This document shows, one piece after another, positions 9,014 through 17,526 of a DNA stretch of 64,000 bases. The DNA is from S015-6 sp964384945. Its GTDB lineage: Bacteria; Desulfobacterota; DSWW01. The stretch is from NCBI GenBank assembly GCA_964384945.1, contig CAYLMK010000024.1, forward strand, positions 1 through 64,000, written 5' to 3'. The notes under the pieces are model-generated. The model was not told the DNA's origin. It saw only the letters and a program-made list of their open reading frames with translations, and did no database searches. Position 1 is the first letter of the stretch. Each line of letters starts with the position of its first letter. Made by a program: the position numbers and the translations under genes.

Positions 9014-9775
9014 ATGGAGTTGATCAGAGCTCTCTCGAAAAAGGATGCTATTTCGCTTCTGGAGCTGAGCGTTGAAGCGACCCGGTGCCGGGATGAGGAG
9101 GCGCTAAAGAGGCTCATCACGCGTTCCAAGGACCTGCTCGCTTTCGACAGCCTCTATGCGGCTTACGGGAGCCTTCGAGAGGCTTTGGCAGGCGAGGTCA
9201 GTCCTTTGAAGTCGTTGGATGTGGACTTCCCAGAAGGCTATGTGGAGCAGTTTCTTGCTAAAAAAGTGTACGTATTCGATCCGGTGTTGATCGAGTTGTT
9301 CAGAACGTGGGAGGTCCAGTGCTGGAAGGATACGCTGAAGCGGTACCCGGAGGACCACCGATTCTATGAGGAGGCGAGAGACTGGGCCATGCTGGACGGT
9401 TTCACGTACGGCGTCATGGACGCGGACATGGAGTTCTGCACCGCCTTTTCGTTCTCCGGGAACCGCATCGAGAACAACAAGAGGAGCAGGGCCGTGCTCC
9501 AGTGCCTGGTACCCCATCTGTCGGAGGCCCTCAAGCGAATGCCGGGGCCTGAAAACGAAAAGGCCGGTGCATCGGCGGCGAGCCTTACACCAAGGGAAGT
9601 CGAGATTCTCAACTGGTTGAAAGAGGGCAGGGCTTCTTCCGAGATATCCTCCGTTCTTCGTATCAGTGAACGGACGGTGAATTTCCACGTCCAGAACCTG
9701 AAAGGAAAGCTGAATGCCATGAGCCGGGCACATGCTGTGGCAATTGCAGCCAGTCGCGGAATCATCGATCTTTGA
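9014..9775 (+). CDS. LuxR-type solo regulator with autoinducer-binding-like domain
   Basis: A 253-residue transcription factor. The C-terminal GerE/LuxR helix-turn-helix (191-250) reads LTPREVEILNWLKEG and then TVNFHVQNLKGKL, with the usual Glu195, Leu199 and Gly205. The N-terminal half (about 40-170) follows the acyl-homoserine-lactone-binding domain pattern: Tyr76/Tyr86, DP at 89-90, Trp104 and Gly129 correspond to the conserved ligand-pocket positions of TraR/LasR. No LuxI-type synthase is in the window, so it would be a solo. Start ATG with AAGGAGGG at 9001-9008. A CTG-N10-CAG palindrome is 60 bases upstream. Ligand identity is unknown. Confidence 0.85.
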   Translation: MELIRALSKKDAISLLELSVEATRCRDEEALKRLITRSKDLLAFDSLYAAYGSLREALAGEVSPLKSLDVDFPEGYVEQFLAKKVYVFDPVLIELFRTWEVQCWKDTLKRYPEDHRFYEEARDWAMLDGFTYGVMDADMEFCTAFSFSGNRIENNKRSRAVLQCLVPHLSEALKRMPGPENEKAGASAASLTPREVEILNWLKEGRASSEISSVLRISERTVNFHVQNLKGKLNAMSRAHAVAIAASRGIIDL

Positions 9776-9948
9776 TCCAGCCCCCTTTATGTCAACCCTC
9801 TTCTTTCCAGAAAGGCCCAGATAGGTGTGGGCGGTCTGCGCATACCCTATGCCAGGCGCATCGGTTCGCGGTCTACCCTGGCGGAGAAACTTGCCCTGCC
9901 GGAAACGATACTCTGAATGCAAGAGAACTTCAGGCCACGCTTCGTGCG

Positions 9949-9982
9949 GGCCCCTGGCACACACTTTGTGTGTTCGGGGGCC
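9949..9982. other. Long GC-rich hairpin between converging genes
   Basis: GGCCCC (9949-9954) pairs with GGGGCC (9977-9982), and ACACAC (9959-9964) pairs with GTGTGT (9968-9973), separated by a small internal loop. It lies in the 260-base gap between the LuxR-type gene and the permease that read towards each other. There is no T-run, so a termination role is only possible. Confidence 0.4.
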
Positions 9983-10036
9983 TTCGGGCCATGCGGCGGC
10001 CGGCATAAGGCTCCTCGGCGCCGCCTCTCTATGGTG

Positions 10037-11431
10037 TCAGCGGCCCGGGAACGTTTCCACGGTCTTCCCCGGGCCCCGCAGGCCCCGGCCTGCCAGGTCC
10101 AGCAAGAGATGTACCGCGAAGGAGACCAGGAAGGCCGGAATGGAAGCCCCCATCTGCGGGATCCATCTTGCCACCGCATGGTAGCACGCAATACCGGCCA
10201 CCCATGCGCCCAGCGCCCGCCAGTCGTAAGGACGGCCGGAGATAGACCTTCCGTCCCCGCCCGGAAGCCCGTCTCGATCATAGAGGGCGGCCACCTCGGG
10301 GCGGCGGTGCCGCACCACGAAGTAGTCAGATCCGAGCACCCCGAAGAGCGGCACAAAAACGGATCCGATGAGGAGAAGAAAATGCAAGAACTGGCTCATC
10401 GTGACGCAGGCGGCCAGGAGGGCGCCGACGGCGGCGACCCCCACGACCAGCCAGCGTTGGTTCAGCCCGGGCCAGATGTTTTGGAGGGAGAGCGCCCCGG
10501 AGTAGATATCCGCGAAGGCATTGTCGGTCTCGTCCACCAGGATGACGAGCAGGGCGACGATGCCTCCCGTCATGGCCATGATCGCGGCCGCCAGGTTGTC
10601 CGGCGTGGGCTCCTTCACGTTCAGCGCCACGACAAACAGAGCGCCCAGGCCGTAGAACCAGACATTGGCGAGCAGATAGCCCAGAAAGGTGCCCCGAAAG
10701 GCGGATCCGGGTTGCCGGGCGAAACGGCTGTAATCCGCCACGAGAGGCAGCCAGGAAATCGGCATCGCAACGACCAGATCCACCGCGAGCCAGAAGGGGA
10801 GGCCGCCCGAGCCGGGCCGGGACAGGAATTCCCCCAGATCGCCGCTCCTCAAGATGTACACGGTCATCCAGGCCGAGACGAGGTACACGACCCAGATGCC
10901 GAACTTCTCCAGCCACTGGCGGACCATGACCAGCGGACCCGCAAGGGCGAGCGCCAGGCACCAGAGGGTTGCCGCGACCAGCCAGAGACCATAGTGACGG
11001 GCCCCGAGGAGGACTTCGCTGATCCGGCTGGCCGCAAGGGCAATGACCCACAGCTCGAAGGCCGTCCATCCCACGAGTTGCGCCACATTGAAAAGGCTCG
11101 GGACATAGGATCCCCTCCTGCCCAGAAGGGGTCGCAAAAGAACCATGGTCGGCACGCCCAGATCGGTGCCCACAACGGCCGTGAGTGACAGAAGCAGACT
11201 GCCGATCAGGCTGCCCAGCAGGATGGCGACGAGCGCGGCCTTCAGGCCAAGGCCGGGCACGAGCAGCGCGCCGGCCTCCAGCACCAACAAGCCGACGCCC
11301 AGGCTCGACCAGAGAATGAAGAGGTCGAAGCCGCGAAGCTGGCGCAATCGTTCCGGCACGGGCTGCACGCCCCAGGCGGGCAGAGACGGAAGGCGAAGAC
11401 TCTTGAAGAAGGCCGGGAGTCGTTGCTTCAT
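10037..11431 (-). CDS. cytX: NCS1-family permease, probable hydroxymethylpyrimidine transporter (CytX-like)
   Basis: A 464-residue inner-membrane protein with about 12 hydrophobic helices of the NCS1 (purine-cytosine permease) family. The early GVGLLVLEAGALLVPGLGL segment and the mid-protein PISWLPLVADYSRFAR motif are typical. A TPP riboswitch and terminator lie directly upstream on the same strand. This marks the member as a thiamine-precursor importer such as CytX, carrying HMP, rather than a cytosine or allantoin carrier. Expression should fall when thiamine pyrophosphate is plentiful. Start ATG is preceded by AGGAGTG. No thiamine biosynthesis gene follows in the window, so it is a single-gene riboswitch unit. 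The substrate call rests on the riboswitch. Confidence 0.88.
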   Translation of the reverse strand: MKQRLPAFFKSLRLPSLPAWGVQPVPERLRQLRGFDLFILWSSLGVGLLVLEAGALLVPGLGLKAALVAILLGSLIGSLLLSLTAVVGTDLGVPTMVLLRPLLGRRGSYVPSLFNVAQLVGWTAFELWVIALAASRISEVLLGARHYGLWLVAATLWCLALALAGPLVMVRQWLEKFGIWVVYLVSAWMTVYILRSGDLGEFLSRPGSGGLPFWLAVDLVVAMPISWLPLVADYSRFARQPGSAFRGTFLGYLLANVWFYGLGALFVVALNVKEPTPDNLAAAIMAMTGGIVALLVILVDETDNAFADIYSGALSLQNIWPGLNQRWLVVGVAAVGALLAACVTMSQFLHFLLLIGSVFVPLFGVLGSDYFVVRHRRPEVAALYDRDGLPGGDGRSISGRPYDWRALGAWVAGIACYHAVARWIPQMGASIPAFLVSFAVHLLLDLAGRGLRGPGKTVETFPGR

Positions 11432-11466
11432 CGGTTCACACTCCTGCAGGTTCTTTCCGTCGAAAC

Positions 11467-11496
11467 AAAAAAGGCCACCTCGCCGGAGTGGCCCTT
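11467..11496 (-). terminator. Rho-independent terminator, expression platform of the TPP riboswitch
   Basis: On the minus strand GGCCAC and GTGGCC form a stem around a 9-base loop, followed by six T (A-run 11467-11472). It stands between the aptamer and the permease start, where a riboswitch that acts by premature termination would place it. Confidence 0.8.
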
Positions 11497-11513
11497 TGCC
11501 GTTCGAGACTCGC

Positions 11514-11596
11514 TCCCTACGCCGGCATTATCCGGGTCAGGTTCAGCGGGTCGAGGATCTGCATCCTCCTCTCAGCCGGTCCACACCAGCTCCCCG
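11514..11596 (-). promoter_or_regulatory. TPP (THI-box) riboswitch aptamer
   Basis: The minus strand carries the THI-box hallmarks in order: GGGGAGCTGGTG at the 5' stem, CTGAGAGGAGG, ACCCGCTGAACCTGACCC, and GGATAATGCCGGCGTAGGGA closing the aptamer (11514-11533). These match the conserved pyrimidine-sensing and pyrophosphate-sensing loops of the class. It sits about 80 bases before the CytX-like permease, with a terminator hairpin in between. Confidence 0.95.
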
Positions 11597-11660
11597 TGAA
11601 GAATCAAGCCGCTGCTTTTCGTCCCCCTTCGAAGGTCCGGACTCAAATCAACCCATTACG

Positions 11661-11689
11661 AATATGAACCATTTCTTTTCCTCCGTCAA
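11661..11689 (-). promoter_or_regulatory. Probable sigma-70 promoter of the TPP riboswitch-cytX unit
   Basis: On the minus strand TTGACG (11684-11689) is followed after 17 bases by CATATT (11661-11666). That places the transcript start about 55 bases before the aptamer. Found by eye. Confidence 0.5.
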
Positions 11690-11713
11690 AGGCCGGAGGA
11701 GATCATCTCCCGG

Positions 11714-12346
11714 TCAAATCCAGTTCAGGACCGCACCGAACAGGATGAGGCAGAGCGCGTCGAACCCCAGGATCGCGCCCACGGTGATCGCCTTCCTTCG
11801 GACCGTTTCCATGTCGTGGACCCAGAAACAGACCCCGAAGAAAGGCAGGTAGCCGATCAGGAAGATGAGCCACGGGGCGCTGGCCGTCCACCACGCGTAA
11901 TCCCATGTGAGGGCGCCCGCCGCGTTGAGCAGGATCTCGATGACAACGGCCAGGATCGAGTACCCGACCGCGTACACGATTCGGTTGGGGATGCCCAGGA
12001 TCTTGGCGTGCCTGTCCTTGGGCAGGGTGTGAGCGGCCGTGATGCCCAGGATGAAGAACATCATGCAGATCTCGATGTTCAGGCCGATGAGGAGCAGGAA
12101 GGCCGTGTCGGCGGGCGCCCCCCATACCGGGGCGTACTGGGTGAAGTGGAAAACGAGGGCGTTCCAGATCTCGTTGAACCAGTCCATCCCCCAGAGGGCG
12201 AGCCCGGCAAAGACCAGGTTCCAGTTCCGCTTTCCGATCTCCACGTTGTAAACGTAGATCACCAGCACAAGGATCGGCACCACGTACCACTCGAACTGGG
12301 AGGGGTCCCTCAAGATCGAAAGGGCCTGCGAGGCGGATTGCGTCAT
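11714..12346 (-). CDS. Unknown multi-pass membrane protein
   Basis: A 210-residue inner-membrane protein with about six hydrophobic helices and no family I can name. Notable conserved-looking features are an aromatic-rich helix (WGMDWFNEIWNALVF), the segment GLNIEICMMFFILGI, and PWLIFLIGYLPFFGVCFWVHD. GAGGAGGT directly precedes the ATG at 12346. A clearly related but broken copy lies at about 19060-19390, sharing the EI-xxMF, P-D/R-KI-G-N-R, WW and YxPFF-FxxxD positions. It lies upstream of the TPP-riboswitch unit on the same strand but has its own promoter. A role cannot be inferred. Confidence 0.75.
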   Translation of the reverse strand: MTQSASQALSILRDPSQFEWYVVPILVLVIYVYNVEIGKRNWNLVFAGLALWGMDWFNEIWNALVFHFTQYAPVWGAPADTAFLLLIGLNIEICMMFFILGITAAHTLPKDRHAKILGIPNRIVYAVGYSILAVVIEILLNAAGALTWDYAWWTASAPWLIFLIGYLPFFGVCFWVHDMETVRRKAITVGAILGFDALCLILFGAVLNWI

Positions 12347-12419
12347 TTCACTACCTCCTCGAAAAAACGTGCGGTTGCGCCGCCCTTCACCGTCATCCCC
12401 GAACTGTACTGTCCGGTCC

Positions 12420-12446
12420 ATAATACAATTCCATCGGAGAGGTCAA
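12420..12446 (-). promoter_or_regulatory. Possible sigma-70 promoter of the unknown membrane gene
   Basis: On the minus strand TTGACC (12441-12446) and TATTAT (12420-12425) are 15 bases apart, a short but usable spacing, about 75 bases before the start. The rest of the 347-base gap (12347-12693) before the divergent sulfatase shows nothing else recognisable. Confidence 0.4.
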
Positions 12447-12693
12447 TACATTCTTCTGAACGGCAAGGCCGCTTCGCGCCGTGCCATCCGTCGCCAAGCC
12501 CGGATTGCCTGCCGCCCTCCTTTGACTTTGCCTCCGGCTTTCCCTAGGATTCTCGGCCCGGGATGTTCCGGGCATTCCCGGGGCAAGGGTACCCGGGGAT
12601 TGCCACTTCGCTCACGCTCCTCGCAATGTCCTCACTTGGGTTCCTCGGGTAGCCCTGCTTCCGGCGATGCCCGTCCGTCAAAGGATCCAGGCG

Positions 12694-14088
12694 ATGATCC
12701 GCAAGTCGCGCGGACAGATCCCTTTCTCCGGCACAGAAGGCGCCCGTGGGCCGACGTTTCGCCTGTTCGCGAGTCTGCTCGCGGCGGCGATGCTCGCCGG
12801 CGCTTCGCCGGCGGAGGCCCCCGCCCGCAGAGGCCCTGTCAACATCCTTTTCGTCCTCTCCGACAACCAGCGGTGGGATTTCCTGGGCTGCGCCGGCCAT
12901 CCCTTTGTCCTTACCCCCCATCTTGATCGGCTTGCGCGGGAAGGCGTTCTGTTCGCGAACGCCTTCGTCACGACCTCTCTTTGCAGCCCGAGCCGGGCGA
13001 GCTTCCTGACGGGGCAGAGGGCACGGACGCACGGCGTCCGGGACAACCTGACCCCCTGGAACGAGGAGAACCGGACCTTCCTCGAACTCCTCAAGGAGGG
13101 GGACTACGACACGGCCTTCATCGGCAAGTGGCACATGCCGGGCCCGCTGCCGAGGTTACGCGGAGTCGACCGGTTCGTGACCTTCACCGCGCAGAAGGGC
13201 CAGGGCAGATACTTCGACTGCCCCCTGGTCGTGGACGGCGTGGAGACGCCTTCGCGCAAGCCCTACATCACCGAAGAACTCACCGACTACGCGATAAAGT
13301 TCATCTCGAGACCGCGCAGGAGGCCCTTCTGTGTGGTGCTCTCCCACAAGGCGGTGCACCACCCCTGGCGACCCCCCAAGGACCTGACCGGCCTGTACGC
13401 GGGCTTGCCGCCCCCCTTCCCCCCGGAATACAACCCTCTCGTATTCATCACCGGCGGGAACCTGCTGGAAGGCTTGATCGGCCGGCCGGCCGAACTCTAC
13501 AGGGACTACGCCCGCGTCGTTACCTCCCTCGACCGCGAGACCGGCAGGCTCCTCGGCCTGCTGGACCGGCTCGGGATCGCAGGCGAGACGGTCGTCGCCT
13601 TCGCGAGCGACAACGGCTTTTTCTGGGGAGAGCATGGGCGGGGAGGCACCGGCAGGTGGCCCTACGAGGAGTCGATCCGCATCCCCTTCATCGTTCGCGC
13701 CCCGGGCTTCGTGGAAGGCCCCGGCAGACGGGCGCATCAGATGATTCTCAACATCGACCTGGCGCCCAGCCTTCTCGAGATGGCCGGGATACCGGTTCCG
13801 AAAAACATGGAGGGCAGAAGTTTCGTTCCGATCCTGAACTCCCCCTCCTCCCCGGGCAGGAGGGCATGGCTTTATGAATATTTCGCGGACTTCCCGTTCC
13901 GGGTTCCTCCTTGCCGCGCGGTGCGGACGCAGGAGCACGTCTACATCGAATTCGAGGGAAGGCGGGGCCAAGAGATCTACGATCTTCGGGAAGACCCGCG
14001 CCAGATGCACAACCTGGTTGAAACCGAGGAAGGCCGCAGCGTTGCAGGCGCACTGAGGGCCATGCTCGCGGACCTCCAAAAAGAGTGA
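12694..14088 (+). CDS. Secreted type I (formylglycine) sulfatase
   Basis: Predicted periplasmic hydrolase of sulfate esters. The activation motif CSPSR (Cys97-Arg101) lies in LCSPSRASFLTG, so the Cys should be converted to formylglycine by a maturase, which is not in the window. The metal site uses SDNQRWD near 56-62 and later FASDNGFFWGEHG. IGKWHM matches the family Lys/His pair. A hydrophobic signal segment (about 22-40) ends near AEA. About 464 residues is normal. The start is uncertain between 12667 and 12694; 12694 has AAGGA upstream. It is followed by a membrane protein gene on the same strand. The substrate (glycan, choline or lipid sulfate) cannot be told. Confidence 0.9.
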   Translation: MIRKSRGQIPFSGTEGARGPTFRLFASLLAAAMLAGASPAEAPARRGPVNILFVLSDNQRWDFLGCAGHPFVLTPHLDRLAREGVLFANAFVTTSLCSPSRASFLTGQRARTHGVRDNLTPWNEENRTFLELLKEGDYDTAFIGKWHMPGPLPRLRGVDRFVTFTAQKGQGRYFDCPLVVDGVETPSRKPYITEELTDYAIKFISRPRRRPFCVVLSHKAVHHPWRPPKDLTGLYAGLPPPFPPEYNPLVFITGGNLLEGLIGRPAELYRDYARVVTSLDRETGRLLGLLDRLGIAGETVVAFASDNGFFWGEHGRGGTGRWPYEESIRIPFIVRAPGFVEGPGRRAHQMILNIDLAPSLLEMAGIPVPKNMEGRSFVPILNSPSSPGRRAWLYEYFADFPFRVPPCRAVRTQEHVYIEFEGRRGQEIYDLREDPRQMHNLVETEEGRSVAGALRAMLADLQKE

Positions 14089-14155
14089 CGAGCGGGCCCC
14101 CGGATCATCCCTTGCCGTTGCGCGGGGATCCCGGAGACGAAGGAGAGGAAATCAC

Positions 14156-14710
14156 ATGCAGAGGAAACGCTTCCCGGAGAGGCTTCTTCTGCCCGTCTTC
14201 CTCTGCCTGGCGGTGATGCTCGCATCCCGTTTCGCATACTTCAACGCGGGCCGGCTCGACAGCCAGGCGCTCTATCGTGCCTTCGCCGTCCTGGCCGGAA
14301 CGGTCCATTTCGCGAGCATCGTGCTCGCCGCAGCGGTCGTCTATCCGGTGGCCTATTTCCGAGGGGCTTCAGGTCCGGAGAGGGTCGCGGCCGGATCGGC
14401 GAACCTGGCCGTCTGGCTCGCGATCGACACCTACAACATGACCGAGGCATTCCCCTGGGAGGCTTGCCTCTACTACGGGATGAACATCGGTCTGGTTCTT
14501 TTCGCTTGGAACTTCGCCCACATGGGCATGCTGGAGCTTGCCTGCCGATGGGGGGCGAAAAAAAGGGGCGAAACGGCGAGCGTTCTGACGCCCCTGCCCC
14601 TTCTACCCCTTTTCCTCTTTCTCTTCGTGGTCTGCTTCCTGTCTAGAGAGGGAGGAGCCGCCTATTTCAACAGCCTGCTCGACGGCTACGTCATCCTCTT
14701 CCGGCACTGA
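14156..14710 (+). CDS. Unknown five-helix membrane protein
   Basis: A 184-residue protein starting MQRKRFPERLLLPVFLCLAV. Hydrophobic helices lie at about 9-25, 40-65, 78-92, 100-120 and 143-162. Between helices, DTYNMTEAFPWEACLYYG is a distinctive polar-aromatic stretch. AAGGAGAGG precedes the ATG. It follows the sulfatase by 67 bases on the same strand and may be co-transcribed. I do not recognise the family. Confidence 0.7.
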   Translation: MQRKRFPERLLLPVFLCLAVMLASRFAYFNAGRLDSQALYRAFAVLAGTVHFASIVLAAAVVYPVAYFRGASGPERVAAGSANLAVWLAIDTYNMTEAFPWEACLYYGMNIGLVLFAWNFAHMGMLELACRWGAKKRGETASVLTPLPLLPLFLFLFVVCFLSREGGAAYFNSLLDGYVILFRH

Positions 14711-14750
14711 CGCCGGGCGGACCCGGCCAGCCGGAACGCCTCCTTCACGC

Positions 14751-15056
14751 TCACTCTTCTTCCACCACACAGGTCTTGGAGTGCTCCTCCCAGGCGGTAA
14801 TCAGCTCGTCGTCGGCCGGGTTGCCCGTCACCTCATCGCAGGGGATTCCGTCTTCGCCCGCGGGCTTGCAGCAGAGGCAGGCGAAGTCTTCTTCCCCGAT
14901 GACCAGACAGGAGTCCGGGACTGCGTACTGGATGTTCGCGCATGTAGTCGGGGCGGCGTTCTCGCAAGGATTGTCGTCTCCACACCCGATCAGCCAGAAG
15001 GCAACGCACAGCCCGGAGCAAATGAGCAGCAAGAAACCGGTTTTCCACATCTTCAT
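14751..15056 (-). CDS. Small Cys-rich lipoprotein
   Basis: A 101-residue protein with a lipoprotein signal: MKMWKTGFLL, a hydrophobic core, then a lipobox WLIGC (Cys25). The mature part is acidic with Cys pairs (NPCENAAPTTC, SCLVIG, FACLCCKPAG, GIPC, KTC), suggesting disulfides or metal binding in the periplasm. AGGAGGTG stands directly before the ATG at 15056. It is convergent with the preceding membrane gene. No known family. Confidence 0.75.
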   Translation of the reverse strand: MKMWKTGFLLLICSGLCVAFWLIGCGDDNPCENAAPTTCANIQYAVPDSCLVIGEEDFACLCCKPAGEDGIPCDEVTGNPADDELITAWEEHSKTCVVEEE

Positions 15057-15194
15057 CTTCACCTCCTGCGTTTGTTGAGGTTGCCCAGCCACGGAGCCGA
15101 TGGCAAATCTTCTAGCAAAGAGTCCTCGTGCATGTAAAGCGATTTTTTCCCTTCTACCACACCTCGGGATCCGGAATCAAATAAAACGATATTC

Positions 15195-16016
15195 TTACTC
15201 GACCCGAGCCCTCCGCTCCCCCCGGAAGAACTCGATCAGAACCCGATTGACCTCCTGCGGCTTCTCGTAGAAAAAGCCGTGCCCGGCACCCTCCACGACG
15301 TAGTGCTCGGCCCCGGGAATCGCCTCGGCGAGGAGCCTCGCGTTCTCGGGCGGCATCATGCGGTCCTCGCTTCCCGTGACGGCCAGCACCGGGCAGCGGA
15401 TCTCGCCGAGGCGCCTCCTCGAGTTGAACACGCTGAGCGCTCCGATCTGGCCCGCAGCCCCTTCGGGCGTCGGCCAGTTCTCGACCGAGAACCGGAGGAA
15501 GGCGTCGAGCCGGGCCGGCTCCTCTCGCATGAACCGCTCCGAAAACATGATGGGGACCCAGTTGCGCACGGCCTCCTCGACCGGAATGCCCGGATCGGTC
15601 GCCCTGCCCAGGGCCTCCATCACCTCCAGAGACGGCCGGACCGCGCGCCTTCCCCCGTGCGTGGTGCAGCCGAGGACGACCTTCCTGACTCTGTGCGGAT
15701 AGTCGAGGGCCAATACCTGGGCGATGAGCCCTCCCATCGAGACCCCGAAGACATGCGCGGCCTCGATGCCTAGGGCGTCCATCAGGCCCACCGTGTCGGC
15801 CGCCATGTCCGAAACCGAGAACGGCCGTGGCGGGATCCGGGTCTCGCCCACCCCCCGGTTGTCGGGCGTCACGACCCGGAAGTGCCTTGCCAGGCCCTGC
15901 ACCTGAAGCCCCCAGGACTCCTTGACCATGCTGAATCCTCCGATCAGGAACACCGGATCGCCCGATCCCCGGACGCGGTAGGCCAGATCCACCTCGTTGA
16001 CCCGTACCACAGGCAT
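15195..16016 (-). CDS. Alpha/beta-fold hydrolase
   Basis: Predicted cytosolic esterase/lactonase-type hydrolase of 273 residues. The nucleophile elbow GVSMGG, the acid in VTGSEDRMM and the C-terminal GAGHGFF histidine form a complete Ser-Asp-His triad. The oxyanion region is FLIGGFSMVKESW, and DNRGVGET matches the DxRGxGxS class motif. The start at 16016 is set by GAGGAGGAAGGG; upstream in-frame codons have no ribosome site. It is divergent from the next gene. The substrate is unknown; close relatives include 3-oxoadipate enol-lactonase-like enzymes. Confidence 0.88.
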   Translation of the reverse strand: MPVVRVNEVDLAYRVRGSGDPVFLIGGFSMVKESWGLQVQGLARHFRVVTPDNRGVGETRIPPRPFSVSDMAADTVGLMDALGIEAAHVFGVSMGGLIAQVLALDYPHRVRKVVLGCTTHGGRRAVRPSLEVMEALGRATDPGIPVEEAVRNWVPIMFSERFMREEPARLDAFLRFSVENWPTPEGAAGQIGALSVFNSRRRLGEIRCPVLAVTGSEDRMMPPENARLLAEAIPGAEHYVVEGAGHGFFYEKPQEVNRVLIEFFRGERRARVE

Positions 16017-16194
16017 CCCTTCCTCCTCGCTCCAGGTAAATCCGCGCCCTGCCGTGCCGGGGCTTCCCGCCCCGCCCCCGATTCCGCCTTCGCGGGCCCC
16101 GGATGTTATTCCCCGAACGGAGCGCTTGACAAGGGGCGGCACCCCGAACATCCTGGATGCTACGTTCTTTTTTATCAAGACACGAGTCCGCTCC

Positions 16195-16779
16195 ATGGAT
16201 CCAGGATCCCCCGCCGCATCCAAAGGAAAAGCCCGGTACGCCCGGATCGTGACCGTCTCCCTTCTTGCCCTGGGCATCGGGGCCGCAGCGCTCGTTGTCC
16301 TGCGGCATCACCGGGGCGGCGCGAAGGCCCCTGCCGCCCTGGAAGCCATGTTCGATCGGATGGGAATCGAACAGGACCTGATGCGGCAGCTTGCCAGGAG
16401 CAAGAACCGGCACTTCTCGGACGAGCAGGCTCTCGCCTTCAAGAAGGATCTCTCCGCCCGCAAGGGGGAACGCGTTTCGATCGAGTGTTCCATGGACGAT
16501 TTGAAATCGTGCTGCCTCGCCCTGGAACTCAACCTGATCTTCGAGGCGTCCGGTTGGATCGTGGAGGAGTTTCTCTTCGCCGCCCGGCCCACGCCGGGGG
16601 AGGCCCTGATCCTTCGCGCCAACGATGCGTCGCAGACGGGCCGGGCCGAATTCCTCGCCCGCCTGTTCCGTTCCGCGGGCTTGTCCGTGACGACGGAGAT
16701 CGACGGCTCGCAGCTTTTCGATTTGAGGATCGTCGTCCCGTCGAAGGGCCCCCCGACCGGCCAGGACGCACCCGCCTGA
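16195..16779 (+). CDS. Unknown single-pass membrane protein
   Basis: A 194-residue protein with one N-terminal membrane helix (about 17-36, VTVSLLALGIGAAALVVL) and a mostly soluble remainder that would be periplasmic. Residues 45-110 are helical and rich in charged residues, with DDLKSCCLALELNLIF. The C-terminal part (130-185) looks alpha/beta. No Shine-Dalgarno sequence is clear, and the start was chosen by the helix. A TTGACA at 16126 has no good -10. No family recognised. Confidence 0.6.
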   Translation: MDPGSPAASKGKARYARIVTVSLLALGIGAAALVVLRHHRGGAKAPAALEAMFDRMGIEQDLMRQLARSKNRHFSDEQALAFKKDLSARKGERVSIECSMDDLKSCCLALELNLIFEASGWIVEEFLFAARPTPGEALILRANDASQTGRAEFLARLFRSAGLSVTTEIDGSQLFDLRIVVPSKGPPTGQDAPA

Positions 16780-17020
16780 CCGGCTTCAGAGCCCGGCAGG
16801 AATCCCCCACGTAGGCTCCCCGCTCATGCGCGGCAACCTGTCCTGATGCCGAAGAAGAGCCGCTGCAAGCCAGGGCCCGCTGGGCTCGGATAAGCACCGC
16901 CCGGTCCGCCCGAAAGGCAAGGGAGCAAAGCGAACCGAATGCCGGGCCCGTGCGTATTACCTTGGGAGCAGGCGGATCGATTCGACCTCACGAAACGAAT
17001 CAAGGGAAGGAAGAGGGAAG

Positions 17021-17494
17021 ATGGAAGAGCGAACACACGGTTTCGGGCAGGGGGAAACCCGGAGATGCCCTTATTGTTACGAACTCGTCCACGCGGATGC
17101 GAGAAAGTGTCGATATTGCAGGTCCGCGCTGGATCCCAACCAGGAGGGTCCCCGGACCGACGGGGGGCCCTCGGGGAAGATGCTCCTCGGGGTCTGCGCA
17201 AGGCTCGCGGTCCGGTATCAGGTGCCCGTCACCCTGGTGCGCGCGGTCTTTGTGCTCCTGACGCTTTTCCACGGCTTCGGCATCCTTCTGTATCTGATTC
17301 TCTGGGCGATGCTCCCGGGGCTGAAAGAAGGGGAAGAGCCGAAGGCAAGCCAGTGGGTTCAAACCGTCCGAAGGTTCTTCCGGGCCGTCAGGAGGGCCTT
17401 CCACGAGGAGGCGCGGGGCGCCAGGGAGCGTGCCGACCCGGGCGACGGCGGGGTGGAGAAGCCCGGGGACGTGAACCCCGCCGAATCCCGTTGA
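17021..17494 (+). CDS. Zinc-ribbon PspC-domain membrane protein (copy 1)
   Basis: A 157-residue protein. An N-terminal zinc ribbon has CPYC (16-19) and CRYC (30-33). A PspC domain (about 50-110) shows KMLLGVCARLAVRYQVPVTL, then a membrane hairpin ending in LYLILWAMLPG. The C-terminal tail is basic then acidic. PspC domains act in envelope-stress sensing. It is the first gene of a same-strand set with an ECF sigma factor, its anti-sigma factor and a second zinc-ribbon PspC protein at 18689-19033, with gaps of 32, 3 and 76 bases. GGAAGAGGGAAG precedes the start. Confidence 0.88.
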   Translation: MEERTHGFGQGETRRCPYCYELVHADARKCRYCRSALDPNQEGPRTDGGPSGKMLLGVCARLAVRYQVPVTLVRAVFVLLTLFHGFGILLYLILWAMLPGLKEGEEPKASQWVQTVRRFFRAVRRAFHEEARGARERADPGDGGVEKPGDVNPAESR

Positions 17495-17526
17495 GATCGG
17501 ACCGGTGATCTTCTACGATACGGGCC

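Noticed and set aside
14156..14710. Possible third copy of the 11714-12346 membrane family
   Set aside because: Only a loose similarity of aromatic helices; the shared motif blocks are absent.
16126..16160. TTGACA upstream of the 16195 gene as a promoter
   Set aside because: No acceptable -10 at 16-19 bases.
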